From an uncultured Sutterella sp. (GTDB lineage: Bacteria; Pseudomonadota; Gammaproteobacteria; Burkholderiales; Burkholderiaceae_F), in assembly GCA_900545335.1 (NCBI GenBank), contig UQYP01000002.1:1-64000 (forward strand): 64,000 nt of DNA, in the 5' to 3' direction. Positions within the stretch are counted from its first letter, which is position 1; every line of letters begins with the position of its first letter. Under the pieces are notes generated by a model. That model saw only the letters and a list, made by a program, of their open reading frames with translations. It did no database searches and was not told where the DNA came from. Below, piece by piece: positions 1 to 8,916 of this stretch. A program made the translations under genes and the position numbers.

Positions 1-342
<342 letters not shown>

Positions 343-464
343 TAACCGTACAGCTTGTTGCTCAAAAAAGCTCAAGACTGCAAGACACAAACCGTGAACG
401 CTTTGTGACACCGAAAAGAATTCGTCGGGTCTGTTAAAAACAAACAGATCGGACAGCAAGCTTA

Positions 465-582
465 GCCGGGCGACCATAGCGGGGTGGTCCCACTCCTTCC
501 CATTCCGAACAGGACAGTGAAACGCCTTAGCGCCGATGATAGTTGGTTGTATTTCCAGTGAAAGTAGGACATTGCCCGGCTC
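465..582 (+). rRNA. 5S ribosomal RNA
   Basis: This is about 118 nt beginning GCCGGGCGACCATAGC and ending ATTGCCCGGCT, whose ends pair as helix I. The internal block CCATTCCGAACAGGACAGTG is the hallmark of beta/gammaproteobacterial 5S. It closes the rRNA operon and is followed by a strong terminator. Confidence 0.95.
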
Positions 583-590
583 CCCATTTA

Positions 591-626
591 AAAAGCCTCG
601 GATCGCTCGATCTCGAGGCTTTTTAT
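591..626 (+). terminator. rRNA operon terminator
   Basis: AAAAGCCTCG (591-600) pairs with CGAGGCTTTT (613-622), followed by a T-rich tail. This is a rho-independent terminator directly after 5S rRNA. Confidence 0.85.
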
Positions 627-740
627 TTACCTGTTAGATACGTTTTTTTGCGCTTAATCTCTGTGTAAGCACCCAATCTGCGATAAAATCTACAGGTTAA
701 TGCATCACAGATGCCAGTTGTTATGTTCTAAGGAATACGC

Positions 741-1859
741 ATGATATTCAGACGTTCACTCGTCTCTGAACTTGCTAATACCGCAGGCGCTGTATTTACA
801 GTGATTTTCTCGATTGTGCTCACAATCGGGCTTGTCCGTATTTTGGGTTTGGCTGCCGGCGGTCGTATCGATAGCGGTACCGTCATGGAAATGGTGGTAT
901 ATGAAGCCTTGGTGAATCTTGCGCCGCTATTGGCTGTTTCTTTATTTATCGCTGTCTTAATGACTTTATCGCGCAGCTGGCTCGATAGCGAAATGGTGGT
1001 TTGGTTCTCTTCGGGCGGTATCAGTTTAGTGTCTTGGATCCGACCGGTTCTTCGCTTCAGCATTCCCATCATTTTGTTAATCACGGCGCTTTCCTTAGTG
1101 ATTTCTCCCTGGGCAAAGAGTCAAAGTGAGCTCAATCGTGAAGTCTGGTCTCAAAGAGACGATGTTGAGCGTCTGTCTCCCGGCCGTTTTATTGAAATTG
1201 CCGGCGGTAGACAAGTTCTTTTTGTTGAAGAAGTCTCCAGTGACGGATTGACGGTCAAGAACGTCTTTTTAACCGAAACGGCTATCGACTCTGAAATGGT
1301 ATTGATGGCAAAAACCGGTGAAATTAAAGTCAATGAGCAGGGCGATCGTTATGTCCTTCTGCACGACGGGCGCCGCTATGAAGGCAACGCCGGCAGTCCC
1401 GATTATCGGATCACAGAATTTAAAACATATGGTATCCGCTTGGATGTCAAGCCCGAAAGCGCTATTCAGCTTCAAGACGTAGACACTCAGCCTTTGCCGT
1501 TCCTTGTTTCTCAGTTAAAGAGCAATCGGGAAGCTCAGGGTGAATTGCTCTGGCGTATCTGCTGGCCCCTTGCAGCTTTGAATTTAATCTTAATTGCAAT
1601 TCCCTTGTCATTTACTAACCCGAGAGCGGGCAGAAGTCTCAATATGGTGGTGGCTCTGCTGCTTTTCGTTTTGTATTTAAACGGCATCAGTGTTGCTGTT
1701 ACCTGGGTTGAACAAGGGACAATGCACCCAATTACAGCCGGAATTGTTCTTAATGGCGCCTTTGCACTCTTTGCAGTTGTGCTTTTCTTAAGGCGAACCA
1801 TTCTGCAGCGTTGGGTTCCGGTATGGATGACGTTGGGTTACTGGCGCTCAAGGAGATAG
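741..1859 (+). CDS. lptF: LPS export ABC transporter permease LptF
   Basis: A 372-aa inner-membrane protein of the LptF/LptG (YjgP/YjgQ) family. With LptG and LptB2 it extracts lipopolysaccharide from the inner membrane and passes it to LptC/LptA. The translation starts with the typical MIFRRSLVSELANT, followed by three transmembrane segments (about 15-35, 55-75, 100-125), a periplasmic beta-jellyroll region (about 130-260) containing the SPGRFIE block, and three C-terminal helices. The ATG is preceded by AAGGA at good spacing. The stop lies 4 nt before lptG, whose ribosome binding site overlaps the end of this gene, so the pair is translated from one transcript. The length is usual for the family. 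Confidence 0.93.
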   Translation: MIFRRSLVSELANTAGAVFTVIFSIVLTIGLVRILGLAAGGRIDSGTVMEMVVYEALVNLAPLLAVSLFIAVLMTLSRSWLDSEMVVWFSSGGISLVSWIRPVLRFSIPIILLITALSLVISPWAKSQSELNREVWSQRDDVERLSPGRFIEIAGGRQVLFVEEVSSDGLTVKNVFLTETAIDSEMVLMAKTGEIKVNEQGDRYVLLHDGRRYEGNAGSPDYRITEFKTYGIRLDVKPESAIQLQDVDTQPLPFLVSQLKSNREAQGELLWRICWPLAALNLILIAIPLSFTNPRAGRSLNMVVALLLFVLYLNGISVAVTWVEQGTMHPITAGIVLNGAFALFAVVLFLRRTILQRWVPVWMTLGYWRSRR

Positions 1860-1863
1860 CACC

Positions 1864-2991
1864 ATGATGGTTATTACGCGCCACTTAACCAAAGAAATTT
1901 TGCAGGCAACCGGTTTTGTCCTTTTGGCTCTTGTTGCTTTATTTGCCTTTTTTGATCTGATGGGGCAAATGGGGCGTATCGGTTCCCGATACGGTCTTCT
2001 GGATGCGTTTATTATCACGGGGCTTAGTCTTCCGATGCGCATCTATGAAGTGATGCCGATTGCAGCACTTTTAGGCACTGTCTTTGTGATGAGTCAGTGG
2101 GCAGCGCGCTCTGAATTTACGATTTTGCGTGTAGCCGGTTTGTCGCCCGTTCGTTTGGCAGCTATTTTGATGGTGCCGGGTCTTATTTTGGTGGCCTTTA
2201 CCTATATCTTCGGTGAATTCGTTGCGCCATCGTCTGATACCTACGCACGAGAGTATCGTGCCACCATTCAGCACACCACAATGAATATCAGGGGATCAGA
2301 TACCGGAGCTTGGGTGCGAGAAACCATCGAGACACCCAACGGTCCTCAGGTTCGTTATATCAATATCCAGAAGATGACGCCTCTGGAAGAAGCTATTGAT
2401 TGGCGAATTTACGATTTTGATGAAAAGCAGCGTTTAACGCGTGTGATTTCTGCTCAGACGGGTAATTACGTTGATCGTCAGGGGTGGCTCTTGCAGGAGG
2501 CTGTGAATACTTCGCTGCCTGTATTGGAAAACCTGACACAAACGCCGATTATGGATCAGGTCTTAATCAGTAATCCCACTCGGATGATGTTTAGGTCTGA
2601 AATCGATCCGAGTATTTTCGGCGTGATGATGCTAAAGCCCGAAAACATGTCTATGCGCTCGCTCTCACGCTATGTGAGCCACCTTGAGCAAAGCCGTCAG
2701 CAGTCCGGGCGCTATGAAATCGCTCTATGGAATAAAGCTTTTTATCCGATCGCTATTTTGGTGATGATCGCACTTGCGATGCCCTTTGCTTACATGAATC
2801 GACGCTCAGGCGGTGTGAGTATTAAGATTTTCGGCGGTGTGATGATCGGTTTGGCTTTCTACACCATCAACAATCTATTTTCTTACGTCGGGATGCTCAA
2901 TACTTGGCCGCCTTTGGTCGTGGCGATGGTGCCCACGGCCTGCATGATGGTCTTGGCCGTGATCGGTATGTGGTTTGTTGAAAGACGTTAA
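1864..2991 (+). CDS. lptG: LPS export ABC transporter permease LptG
   Basis: A 375-aa partner permease of LptF. It begins MMVITRHLTKEILQATGFVLLAL, with N-terminal transmembrane helices, a periplasmic jellyroll in the middle (about 125-265) and three C-terminal helices ending near the polar C-terminus. A Shine-Dalgarno AAGGAG lies at 1850-1856 inside the end of lptF. It is the last gene of the lptFG operon, with a terminator 6 nt after the stop. The family assignment is firm from the paired context and the conserved N-terminal motif. Confidence 0.93.
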   Translation: MMVITRHLTKEILQATGFVLLALVALFAFFDLMGQMGRIGSRYGLLDAFIITGLSLPMRIYEVMPIAALLGTVFVMSQWAARSEFTILRVAGLSPVRLAAILMVPGLILVAFTYIFGEFVAPSSDTYAREYRATIQHTTMNIRGSDTGAWVRETIETPNGPQVRYINIQKMTPLEEAIDWRIYDFDEKQRLTRVISAQTGNYVDRQGWLLQEAVNTSLPVLENLTQTPIMDQVLISNPTRMMFRSEIDPSIFGVMMLKPENMSMRSLSRYVSHLEQSRQQSGRYEIALWNKAFYPIAILVMIALAMPFAYMNRRSGGVSIKIFGGVMIGLAFYTINNLFSYVGMLNTWPPLVVAMVPTACMMVLAVIGMWFVERR

Positions 2992-2996
2992 TCTTT

Positions 2997-3024
2997 AAGA
3001 GCTCGAGAAATCGGGCTCTTTTTT
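2997..3024 (+). terminator. lptFG terminator
   Basis: AAGAGCTCGA / TCGGGCTCTT hairpin with a GAAA loop, followed by a T run. Confidence 0.85.
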
Positions 3025-3092
3025 ATCTACTATCTCTCAAAGTTGTTTGGAAACAACGAATAATCTCGTTAACTCGACAAATTGAATATAGC

Positions 3093-3126
3093 TTGATAGC
3101 AATCAAACAATAATTTTAGGGGGGGG
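3093..3126 (+). promoter_or_regulatory. FNR-type box followed by a G8 tract upstream of autotransporter 1
   Basis: TTGAT (3093-3097), four bases, ATCAA (3102-3106) is a perfect match to the FNR/ANR consensus TTGAT-N4-ATCAA. Twelve bases later comes a run of eight G (3119-3126) followed by CACA. A possible -10 (CATAAA-like) lies at 3139-3144, and the start codon of the autotransporter is at 3183. The same pair of elements stands upstream of the second autotransporter. FNR control and slippage of the G run are inferences. Confidence 0.7.
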
Positions 3127-3182
3127 CACAATTGACTCATAAATAACTTTTTATTTTTCAATCTAAGTTTATAGGTGAAAGT

Positions 3183-5987
3183 ATGAAATCCCGATCACTT
3201 CAAATGACATTGCTGTCTTTGTCAATAGCTTCCCTGTTCGCCCCGAATTTAGTTACTGCTTCTGAAGTGGTTAAAACAGATACTACATTACAGGAGGGTA
3301 CCGTTGAGAAAAATGAGATGTACGTTGTACGTGGTGCTCAACTTCAGGGGTCTGGAGAGAATAAAACGAACTTAAAAATTACGTACGATACAGGTTATGC
3401 ATTCTTTGTAGATGAGGGTGGGCAGGTTTCAAATTTCGGACAGATTCGTGTTGACGGATATACAAATTTATTAAGTGGCAAAGTCAGTAATATTGATGAA
3501 TTAATATTAAATAGTAGTGATAGAGCTCTATGGATACAAGAGCAAGAGGGGTATGGTGAAGCGGAAGTTTCCGTTAATAAATTAACGGTTGAAAACGGAA
3601 AGGTTTATCTTGACGCAGGTAAACTAAACGTGACTCAAGATTTCGTCGCAAAGAAATCTGAAATCCGAGTTCAAGCAAACGATGCCTCGTTATCTGTGAT
3701 TGGAACGCTTGATGCAGACTTAGTTGCGGTAGGTAAAGAGAATTCAACGGAAAAGTATGATGTAGATGTCGGTGAACTGTTAGTTAATAAATTAAACCTT
3801 CTTGGCGGAGCAGATGTTGATGTTGGTAGTGCGATAGTTGAGGAACAGGTCGAAATTACTTCCGGTGACTTAGCGGTAACAGGCGATTTAACTGTTAAAG
3901 GCAGTGTTAATAGTGTGTTGGTTAAAGGGGGAGCACTTACAGTTAACGGTACTTTAATCGCTCCCGATATCAGGTTCCATAAAGACGGTAATGGTTCTAA
4001 GGCACAGTTAGGAACGGTTCTAACAGATACTATTTGGTTGAACAATGCTAAGGATGAGATTTCCATTAATGATCTGACTGTGAATACAGCAATGGAATTA
4101 AGCGCCGGCAAGTTAACTGTTCATGATGGGCAAATCATCGGAACCGGTTTAGTTAAAGAAGGGGCTACATTAAACGTAACAAAGAATTTATCTCTGATTG
4201 GGAAACGCTTAACAGTTAATGGAACGTATGACTCAACCGGTTCTTTAACTTTAGAAAAAGATTCTGCGGCTTTTATTAACGGAAACTTTAAAGCTGAAGA
4301 ACTTATAGCGAAAGATTTAGCAACGATTGCTCTGCAAACGAAAGAATTCACTGTTAATCAGGTTACGCTGCAGGATGGCGAACTTCGTATTCGTGAAACG
4401 GCAGATGAAGTTGGAGTCAATGCAGTTTCCATGGAGGGTTCTGAAAGCAAGATTCAGTCCTGGGCGGGTAATGCGACTATTAATTCTGTGAAAGCCAATG
4501 GAAGTTCTTTGATTGAATTGTACGGTCTTGGCGACAGCTCCGAAGCGGCCCGATTGAATATTAAGGAGATGGCGGTTTCAGATGGAGCAATCGTAACTTT
4601 GGATAACGCAACAAAGTTTGATGAGAGTGCTGTTGCATTCGGATCTGTAGAACTCGGGGAAGGCGCTGTTCTTGAAAACGTTAATAACGGACCCAGTAGC
4701 CAAGGAATAGAACAAAGAGCCTTCACGAATTTGACGTTTGAGCACCTTAAAGGAAATCAGGCAACGATTAGAAATGATGCCGGGGGTCAAATTGGCATCG
4801 GGGAAATGACGGGAGCCAACAATACGTTCCAAGTAGCCGATACAGCAGCGAATCAGATCTCCATCTTGACCAATAAGAGCAGTGGTTTAACTGTTACAAG
4901 CTCCGATCCCACTTACGGTAACTCAATGAGCAGCGTGGATCAGGGTGTTGCAGATTTGGCCGGAACAATGGATCTGGGTGAAGAGAGCACCGAAGGTTTG
5001 AAAGTTGTCATTGATGCCAATGACATGACCGGTCGCATTGAAGCTCTCTACGATGCCCAGGGTAATAAACTCAGCCAAACGGAAGAAGTCAATGAAACGA
5101 ACAATACTTTGACCGCTGTTGCCAATCTCCCTGTTGTTGCCTGGAGAGCCGAATTAAACGATCTTTACAAACGCATGGGCGATCTTCGAGCAACACCTTA
5201 TAAGAGCGGCGCATGGGTGCGCTACAACGGCGGTAAATTGAAGTGGTCCGACGGTGATCTGGAAAATGATTTCCACATGATTCAGGTCGGTATCGATACG
5301 ATGCCCACGGAAAATAATGCCCGCTTCGGTACTGCGTTTAGCTACACCAAGGGTGATGCAGATTTTGATGGCGGCAGCGCCGATTTGGATACATACAGCT
5401 TGGCTATGTACGGTACATGGCTAGGAGATAAGGGACAATACATTGACGTTATCGGCCGCATGGCTTCCATTAAAAATGATGCAAGCGCCAGAAGCTTAAC
5501 CGGTCATGGCAATGCCTACGACGGCAAGATGGATAACATCGGTCTGTCACTGTCTGCAGAGGCCGGTTGGCGATTTGCTATGCCTTATAACCTCTTTATC
5601 GAACCGCAGGTTGAAGCTACGTACAGCTACATTGATTCGGACAGTTTCCGCTATGCCGATCGTAAGTACGAACTGCAATCAACGGATTCGTTCATTGCCC
5701 GAGCCGGTTTCATGGCAGGTATCCAATGCCCGGACAATAAAGGCAATGTTTACGTGAGAGCTTCCGTCGTGCACGACTTTATGGGCGAAACGGACGTCAA
5801 GGTCAGCAACGCTCATATGTCTCGTACGGTCAGCAATGACTTTGGCGGAACGTGGGGTGAATTCGGCATCGGTGCTAATGTCAGTGTGTCTGACAGCACA
5901 TACTTCTACGCTGATGTCGAACATACCACGGGCGGAGAAATCGAAGAGCCGTGGCGTGTTAACTTAGGTGTTCGCTATAACTTCTAA
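3183..5987 (+). CDS. autotransporter outer-membrane protein (type Va), passenger of unknown function
   Basis: A 934-aa protein with a cleavable signal peptide (MKSRSLQMTLLSLSIASLFA, predicted cut near residue 26). The long passenger (about 30-650) is made of repeated short beta-strand units rich in G, V, N, L and T, as in a right-handed beta-helix. The C-terminal 12-strand autotransporter barrel covers about the last 270 residues (from AWVRYNGGKLKW to the terminal aromatic NLGVRYNF). The start has AGGTGAAAGT before the ATG. The gene stands alone, with a terminator right after it. The passenger-coding part looks clearly more A+T-rich than the barrel part, suggesting different histories. I see no catalytic motif in the passenger; adhesion is plausible but not shown. 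Confidence 0.88.
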   Translation: MKSRSLQMTLLSLSIASLFAPNLVTASEVVKTDTTLQEGTVEKNEMYVVRGAQLQGSGENKTNLKITYDTGYAFFVDEGGQVSNFGQIRVDGYTNLLSGKVSNIDELILNSSDRALWIQEQEGYGEAEVSVNKLTVENGKVYLDAGKLNVTQDFVAKKSEIRVQANDASLSVIGTLDADLVAVGKENSTEKYDVDVGELLVNKLNLLGGADVDVGSAIVEEQVEITSGDLAVTGDLTVKGSVNSVLVKGGALTVNGTLIAPDIRFHKDGNGSKAQLGTVLTDTIWLNNAKDEISINDLTVNTAMELSAGKLTVHDGQIIGTGLVKEGATLNVTKNLSLIGKRLTVNGTYDSTGSLTLEKDSAAFINGNFKAEELIAKDLATIALQTKEFTVNQVTLQDGELRIRETADEVGVNAVSMEGSESKIQSWAGNATINSVKANGSSLIELYGLGDSSEAARLNIKEMAVSDGAIVTLDNATKFDESAVAFGSVELGEGAVLENVNNGPSSQGIEQRAFTNLTFEHLKGNQATIRNDAGGQIGIGEMTGANNTFQVADTAANQISILTNKSSGLTVTSSDPTYGNSMSSVDQGVADLAGTMDLGEESTEGLKVVIDANDMTGRIEALYDAQGNKLSQTEEVNETNNTLTAVANLPVVAWRAELNDLYKRMGDLRATPYKSGAWVRYNGGKLKWSDGDLENDFHMIQVGIDTMPTENNARFGTAFSYTKGDADFDGGSADLDTYSLAMYGTWLGDKGQYIDVIGRMASIKNDASARSLTGHGNAYDGKMDNIGLSLSAEAGWRFAMPYNLFIEPQVEATYSYIDSDSFRYADRKYELQSTDSFIARAGFMAGIQCPDNKGNVYVRASVVHDFMGETDVKVSNAHMSRTVSNDFGGTWGEFGIGANVSVSDSTYFYADVEHTTGGEIEEPWRVNLGVRYNF

Positions 5988-6003
5988 CTGAAGAGTAAAG
6001 ACA

Positions 6004-6028
6004 GTCCCCGGTTTTGGCCGGGGACTTC
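6004..6028 (+). terminator. terminator of autotransporter 1
   Basis: AGTCCCCGG / CCGGGGACT inverted repeat with a short loop, closely followed by a second hairpin (GGCGCT / AGCGCC near 6035-6052) with a T-rich tail. Together they separate the convergent autotransporter and ABC importer genes. Confidence 0.75.
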
Positions 6029-6057
6029 TTCAGGGGCGCTGAAAAGAGCGCCTATTT

Positions 6058-7149
6058 TTAACCCTTAATGATGACCCCTGCCTGCGGATTAAAGGAGACA
6101 TTGACCGTGGTGTCAGTATCGACAATTTCGGTGCCGGGCAAAAATGGCACAGACATACTGAAGGTTTTTTCTTGTCCGCTTCCTTCCAAGACGACGTGAT
6201 AGTCAATGCGGTCACCTTCAAAAAGACGATTAACAATGCGCATTGCAATGCCGTTTTCTTTTTCGTTCATTCGAAGGTTTTCAGGTCGAACGACTAACAA
6301 AGCGTTTTCTCCGACAGCAGGAGGATTTTGCTGACCCATACGGGCGCAAAGTGTTTGCCCGCCGACCGTAAAATGCCCCATCCCCTGAGCGTCAATACTT
6401 TCAAGTTTTCCGTGGATCAAATTCGCCTGACCGATAAAGTCAGCGACAAAGGCAGTAGCCGGGTCCTCGTAAAGCTTCATTGGAGTGCCTAATTGATCAA
6501 TATGCCCTCGATTCATCACCATGATGCGGTCAGACATGGTGAGGGCTTCTTTTTGATCATGCGTCACGTATAGGCACGTAATGCCCAAGTCTTTCTGGAT
6601 GCGGCGGATTTCCGTGCGCATATGAAGCCTAAGCTTTGCATCAAGGTTTGAAAGCGGTTCATCCATGAGCAAAAGCTTGGGGCGCAGTACCAATACGCGG
6701 GCTAAGGCAACGCGCTGCTGCTGACCGCCCGACAACTGATTCGGATAACGCTGCTCTTCTTTGGTTAATCCCACCATATCGAGCGCTTCACGCACTTTTT
6801 TCACGGCACTTTCTCCGGTTTCACCTCGAATTTTGAGCCCATAGGCGACATTGTCAAAGATCTTCATATGGGGAAAGAGTGCGTAGTTCTGAAACACAAA
6901 TCCCAAACCGCGCTCATTGGCAGGAACATTCGTGATGTCCACTCCATCCATCAGGATCTGACCGCTTGTTGGGGTTTCAAAGCCTGCGATCATACGCAGA
7001 GTGGTTGTTTTGCCGCAGCCCGAGGGGCCCAGGAACGTTAAAAATTCACCCGGGATAACTTCAAGGTTTACGTTATTGACCGCCATGAACTCTTCATTGT
7101 CCTTGACGTAGCGGCGAGAGATATTTTTCAAAGTAAGTGAGACGGACAT
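6058..7149 (-). CDS. ABC transporter ATP-binding protein (iron/polyamine/phosphonate importer type)
   Basis: A 363-aa cytoplasmic ATPase of the FbpC/PotA/CysA group. It has Walker A GPSGCGKTT (about 42-50), a Q-loop in FVFQNYALFPH, signature LSGGQQQRVALARVL (about 138) and Walker B LLLMDEPLSNLD. The C-terminal ~120 residues form the TOBE domain usual in this group. It is the third gene of a minus-strand operon: binding protein, fused permease, ATPase. A GGAG site precedes the ATG and the gap to the permease is 6 nt. The substrate is not determined by the sequence; iron(III), 2-aminoethylphosphonate and polyamines are the candidates. Confidence 0.88.
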   Translation of the reverse strand: MSVSLTLKNISRRYVKDNEEFMAVNNVNLEVIPGEFLTFLGPSGCGKTTTLRMIAGFETPTSGQILMDGVDITNVPANERGLGFVFQNYALFPHMKIFDNVAYGLKIRGETGESAVKKVREALDMVGLTKEEQRYPNQLSGGQQQRVALARVLVLRPKLLLMDEPLSNLDAKLRLHMRTEIRRIQKDLGITCLYVTHDQKEALTMSDRIMVMNRGHIDQLGTPMKLYEDPATAFVADFIGQANLIHGKLESIDAQGMGHFTVGGQTLCARMGQQNPPAVGENALLVVRPENLRMNEKENGIAMRIVNRLFEGDRIDYHVVLEGSGQEKTFSMSVPFLPGTEIVDTDTTVNVSFNPQAGVIIKG

Positions 7150-7155
7150 GATTTA

Positions 7156-8823
7156 TTAGGCTCCAATATTGTCGCCGTTACGGCAAAGTACTTTTGCTAG
7201 CAGCGTCATCGTGCCTGAGGCTGCAAAAACGAGCAGAATTAAGATCACTGAGAACGCGCAGGCCTGAGCAAACTGCAGCTCGGTCATACACTCAAGAATG
7301 CGTGTCGTAATCAGTGTCCAGTTAACCGATACCAGGAAAATCGTGGCACTGATAGCCGTCATGGAGTGAATGAAGAGATACTTCATACCGGCCAAAATCG
7401 CAGGCAGCACAAGCGGAATCGTAATCGAGATAAAGGTTCGCGTTGATCCTGCGCCCAGACTTCGGCTCGCCTCCTCAATGGAAGGATCAATCTGCGTCAA
7501 AGCGGCAATCACATTACGAATACCGGCAGACGAATACCTAAAGAGGTAGGCTGCAATCAAAATGTAGATCGTACCGGTGAGAACAATCGGCTTATCGTTA
7601 AAGGCAATGATGTAAGCGATACCGACCACGGTACCGGGCAGCGTGTAGTTTAAAAGCGAGACGGTTTCAAGCGTCTTGTGTCCGCGAATTTTAAGGCGCG
7701 TGGTGACATAACCCACAAGAACAGCGAGTAAGCCGCCCAAAGGCGTACCGATACAGGCAATGATCAACGTGTCTTTAATCGCCTTCATGCCGTGCGTGAG
7801 TACGTATTGGTAGTTATCAAGGGTAATCGTGTTGTTAACGCCCCACACCTTCACGAGCGACCCCACGAGGATCACAGCATAAATAGCAATGATAAAGGCA
7901 ACAACAATAGCCACGACACTGCCCATAATCGTTGTTAAGGCAAAGCCCGGTCCCTTGATACTGCTCTTGCCGCCGGCCTTACCGCTAACAGTGACGAAAC
8001 TCTTTTTGCTTACCCAGTAGTGCTGCAGTGCGTAGACAACGAGAGCGGGAATAAGCAACATGAAAGAAAGCGCAGCGCCGCCCTTAAAGTCATACATACC
8101 GGTAATCTGCAGGTAGGCTTGCGTAGGCAGCACGGGGAATGAGTGACCGCCCAAAACCTGAGGCGTTGCAAAGTCTGCCAAAGAACAGGAAAAAACCAAA
8201 AGGAAAGCATTGGCAATGCCGGGTGCGGCCAAGGGTAAAGTGACGGTTCTGAAAACCTCAGAGCTTGAGGCGCCCAATGAATAAGCGGCATCTTCCAGAT
8301 TGGGATCAATTCGAGCCAAAATCGTGGAAATTGTCATAAAGGCAACGGGGAAAAAGGTGAGCGTTTCAGAAATAAATGTTCCCCAGAAACCATAAAAATT
8401 AAAGTTATCCAGCCCGAAAAACTGCAGCACCATGCCGTTGGGACCCAGTAAAAGGGTGAGGGCAATACTGCTCGTAAAGGGCGGAGAAATCAGAGGCAGA
8501 ATCGTAATGGCGCTCAACGCAAATTTAAGCCACGTCGGCAGATTTAAGCGCGTGGTGACAAAAGCAAAAATAAATCCAAGCGCAGTGCCTGCTACACCGA
8601 CCGAGCAGCCTAAAAGGATACTGTTGACAGCCGATTGTCTGTCATACCAGTTATCCAGGAAGGGGCGCAAATTGGCAAAGGTGAAGCTGCCATCGACCCA
8701 GAAAGTCATGGCAAATAAGCGGCAGAGCGGATAAAGGACAAATACACCCAGCAAAAGCCAGAGCATAACGACCGTAAGCCGTGTGACCATGTCCTTATTG
8801 GCAGAGGATGCGGACGAACTCAT
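7156..8823 (-). CDS. ABC transporter permease, two fused MetI-like domains
   Basis: About 555 aa with two binding-protein-dependent transport permease domains in one chain. Each has the EAA-type cytoplasmic loop (LEDAAYSLGASSSEVFRTVTLP in the first half, IEEASRSLGAGSTRTFISITIP in the second) and about six membrane segments, as in FbpB-type permeases. I favour the ATG at 8823; an in-frame GTG at 8850 is possible and neither has a clear ribosome binding site. It forms the channel for the importer with the adjacent ATPase. A hairpin lies between it and the upstream binding-protein gene and may reduce its expression relative to that protein. Confidence 0.86.
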   Translation of the reverse strand: MSSSASSANKDMVTRLTVVMLWLLLGVFVLYPLCRLFAMTFWVDGSFTFANLRPFLDNWYDRQSAVNSILLGCSVGVAGTALGFIFAFVTTRLNLPTWLKFALSAITILPLISPPFTSSIALTLLLGPNGMVLQFFGLDNFNFYGFWGTFISETLTFFPVAFMTISTILARIDPNLEDAAYSLGASSSEVFRTVTLPLAAPGIANAFLLVFSCSLADFATPQVLGGHSFPVLPTQAYLQITGMYDFKGGAALSFMLLIPALVVYALQHYWVSKKSFVTVSGKAGGKSSIKGPGFALTTIMGSVVAIVVAFIIAIYAVILVGSLVKVWGVNNTITLDNYQYVLTHGMKAIKDTLIIACIGTPLGGLLAVLVGYVTTRLKIRGHKTLETVSLLNYTLPGTVVGIAYIIAFNDKPIVLTGTIYILIAAYLFRYSSAGIRNVIAALTQIDPSIEEASRSLGAGSTRTFISITIPLVLPAILAGMKYLFIHSMTAISATIFLVSVNWTLITTRILECMTELQFAQACAFSVILILLVFAASGTMTLLAKVLCRNGDNIGA

Positions 8824-8853
8824 GGAGAATGTAACCGACAGAAAATACACATG

Positions 8854-8892
8854 CCGGAAATAGGATCAAGCATTTTGTGACCCTATTTCCGG
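8854..8892 (-). promoter_or_regulatory. intercistronic hairpin between binding protein and permease
   Basis: CCGGAAATAGG (8854-8864) is perfectly complementary to CCTATTTCCGG (8882-8892), an 11-bp stem in the 66-nt gap between the two cistrons. It has no strong T run, so partial termination or mRNA 3'-end protection of the binding-protein message is the likely role (inference). Confidence 0.55.
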
Positions 8893-8916
8893 AGTTTTAA
8901 GCGTCAATGCGTGAAA

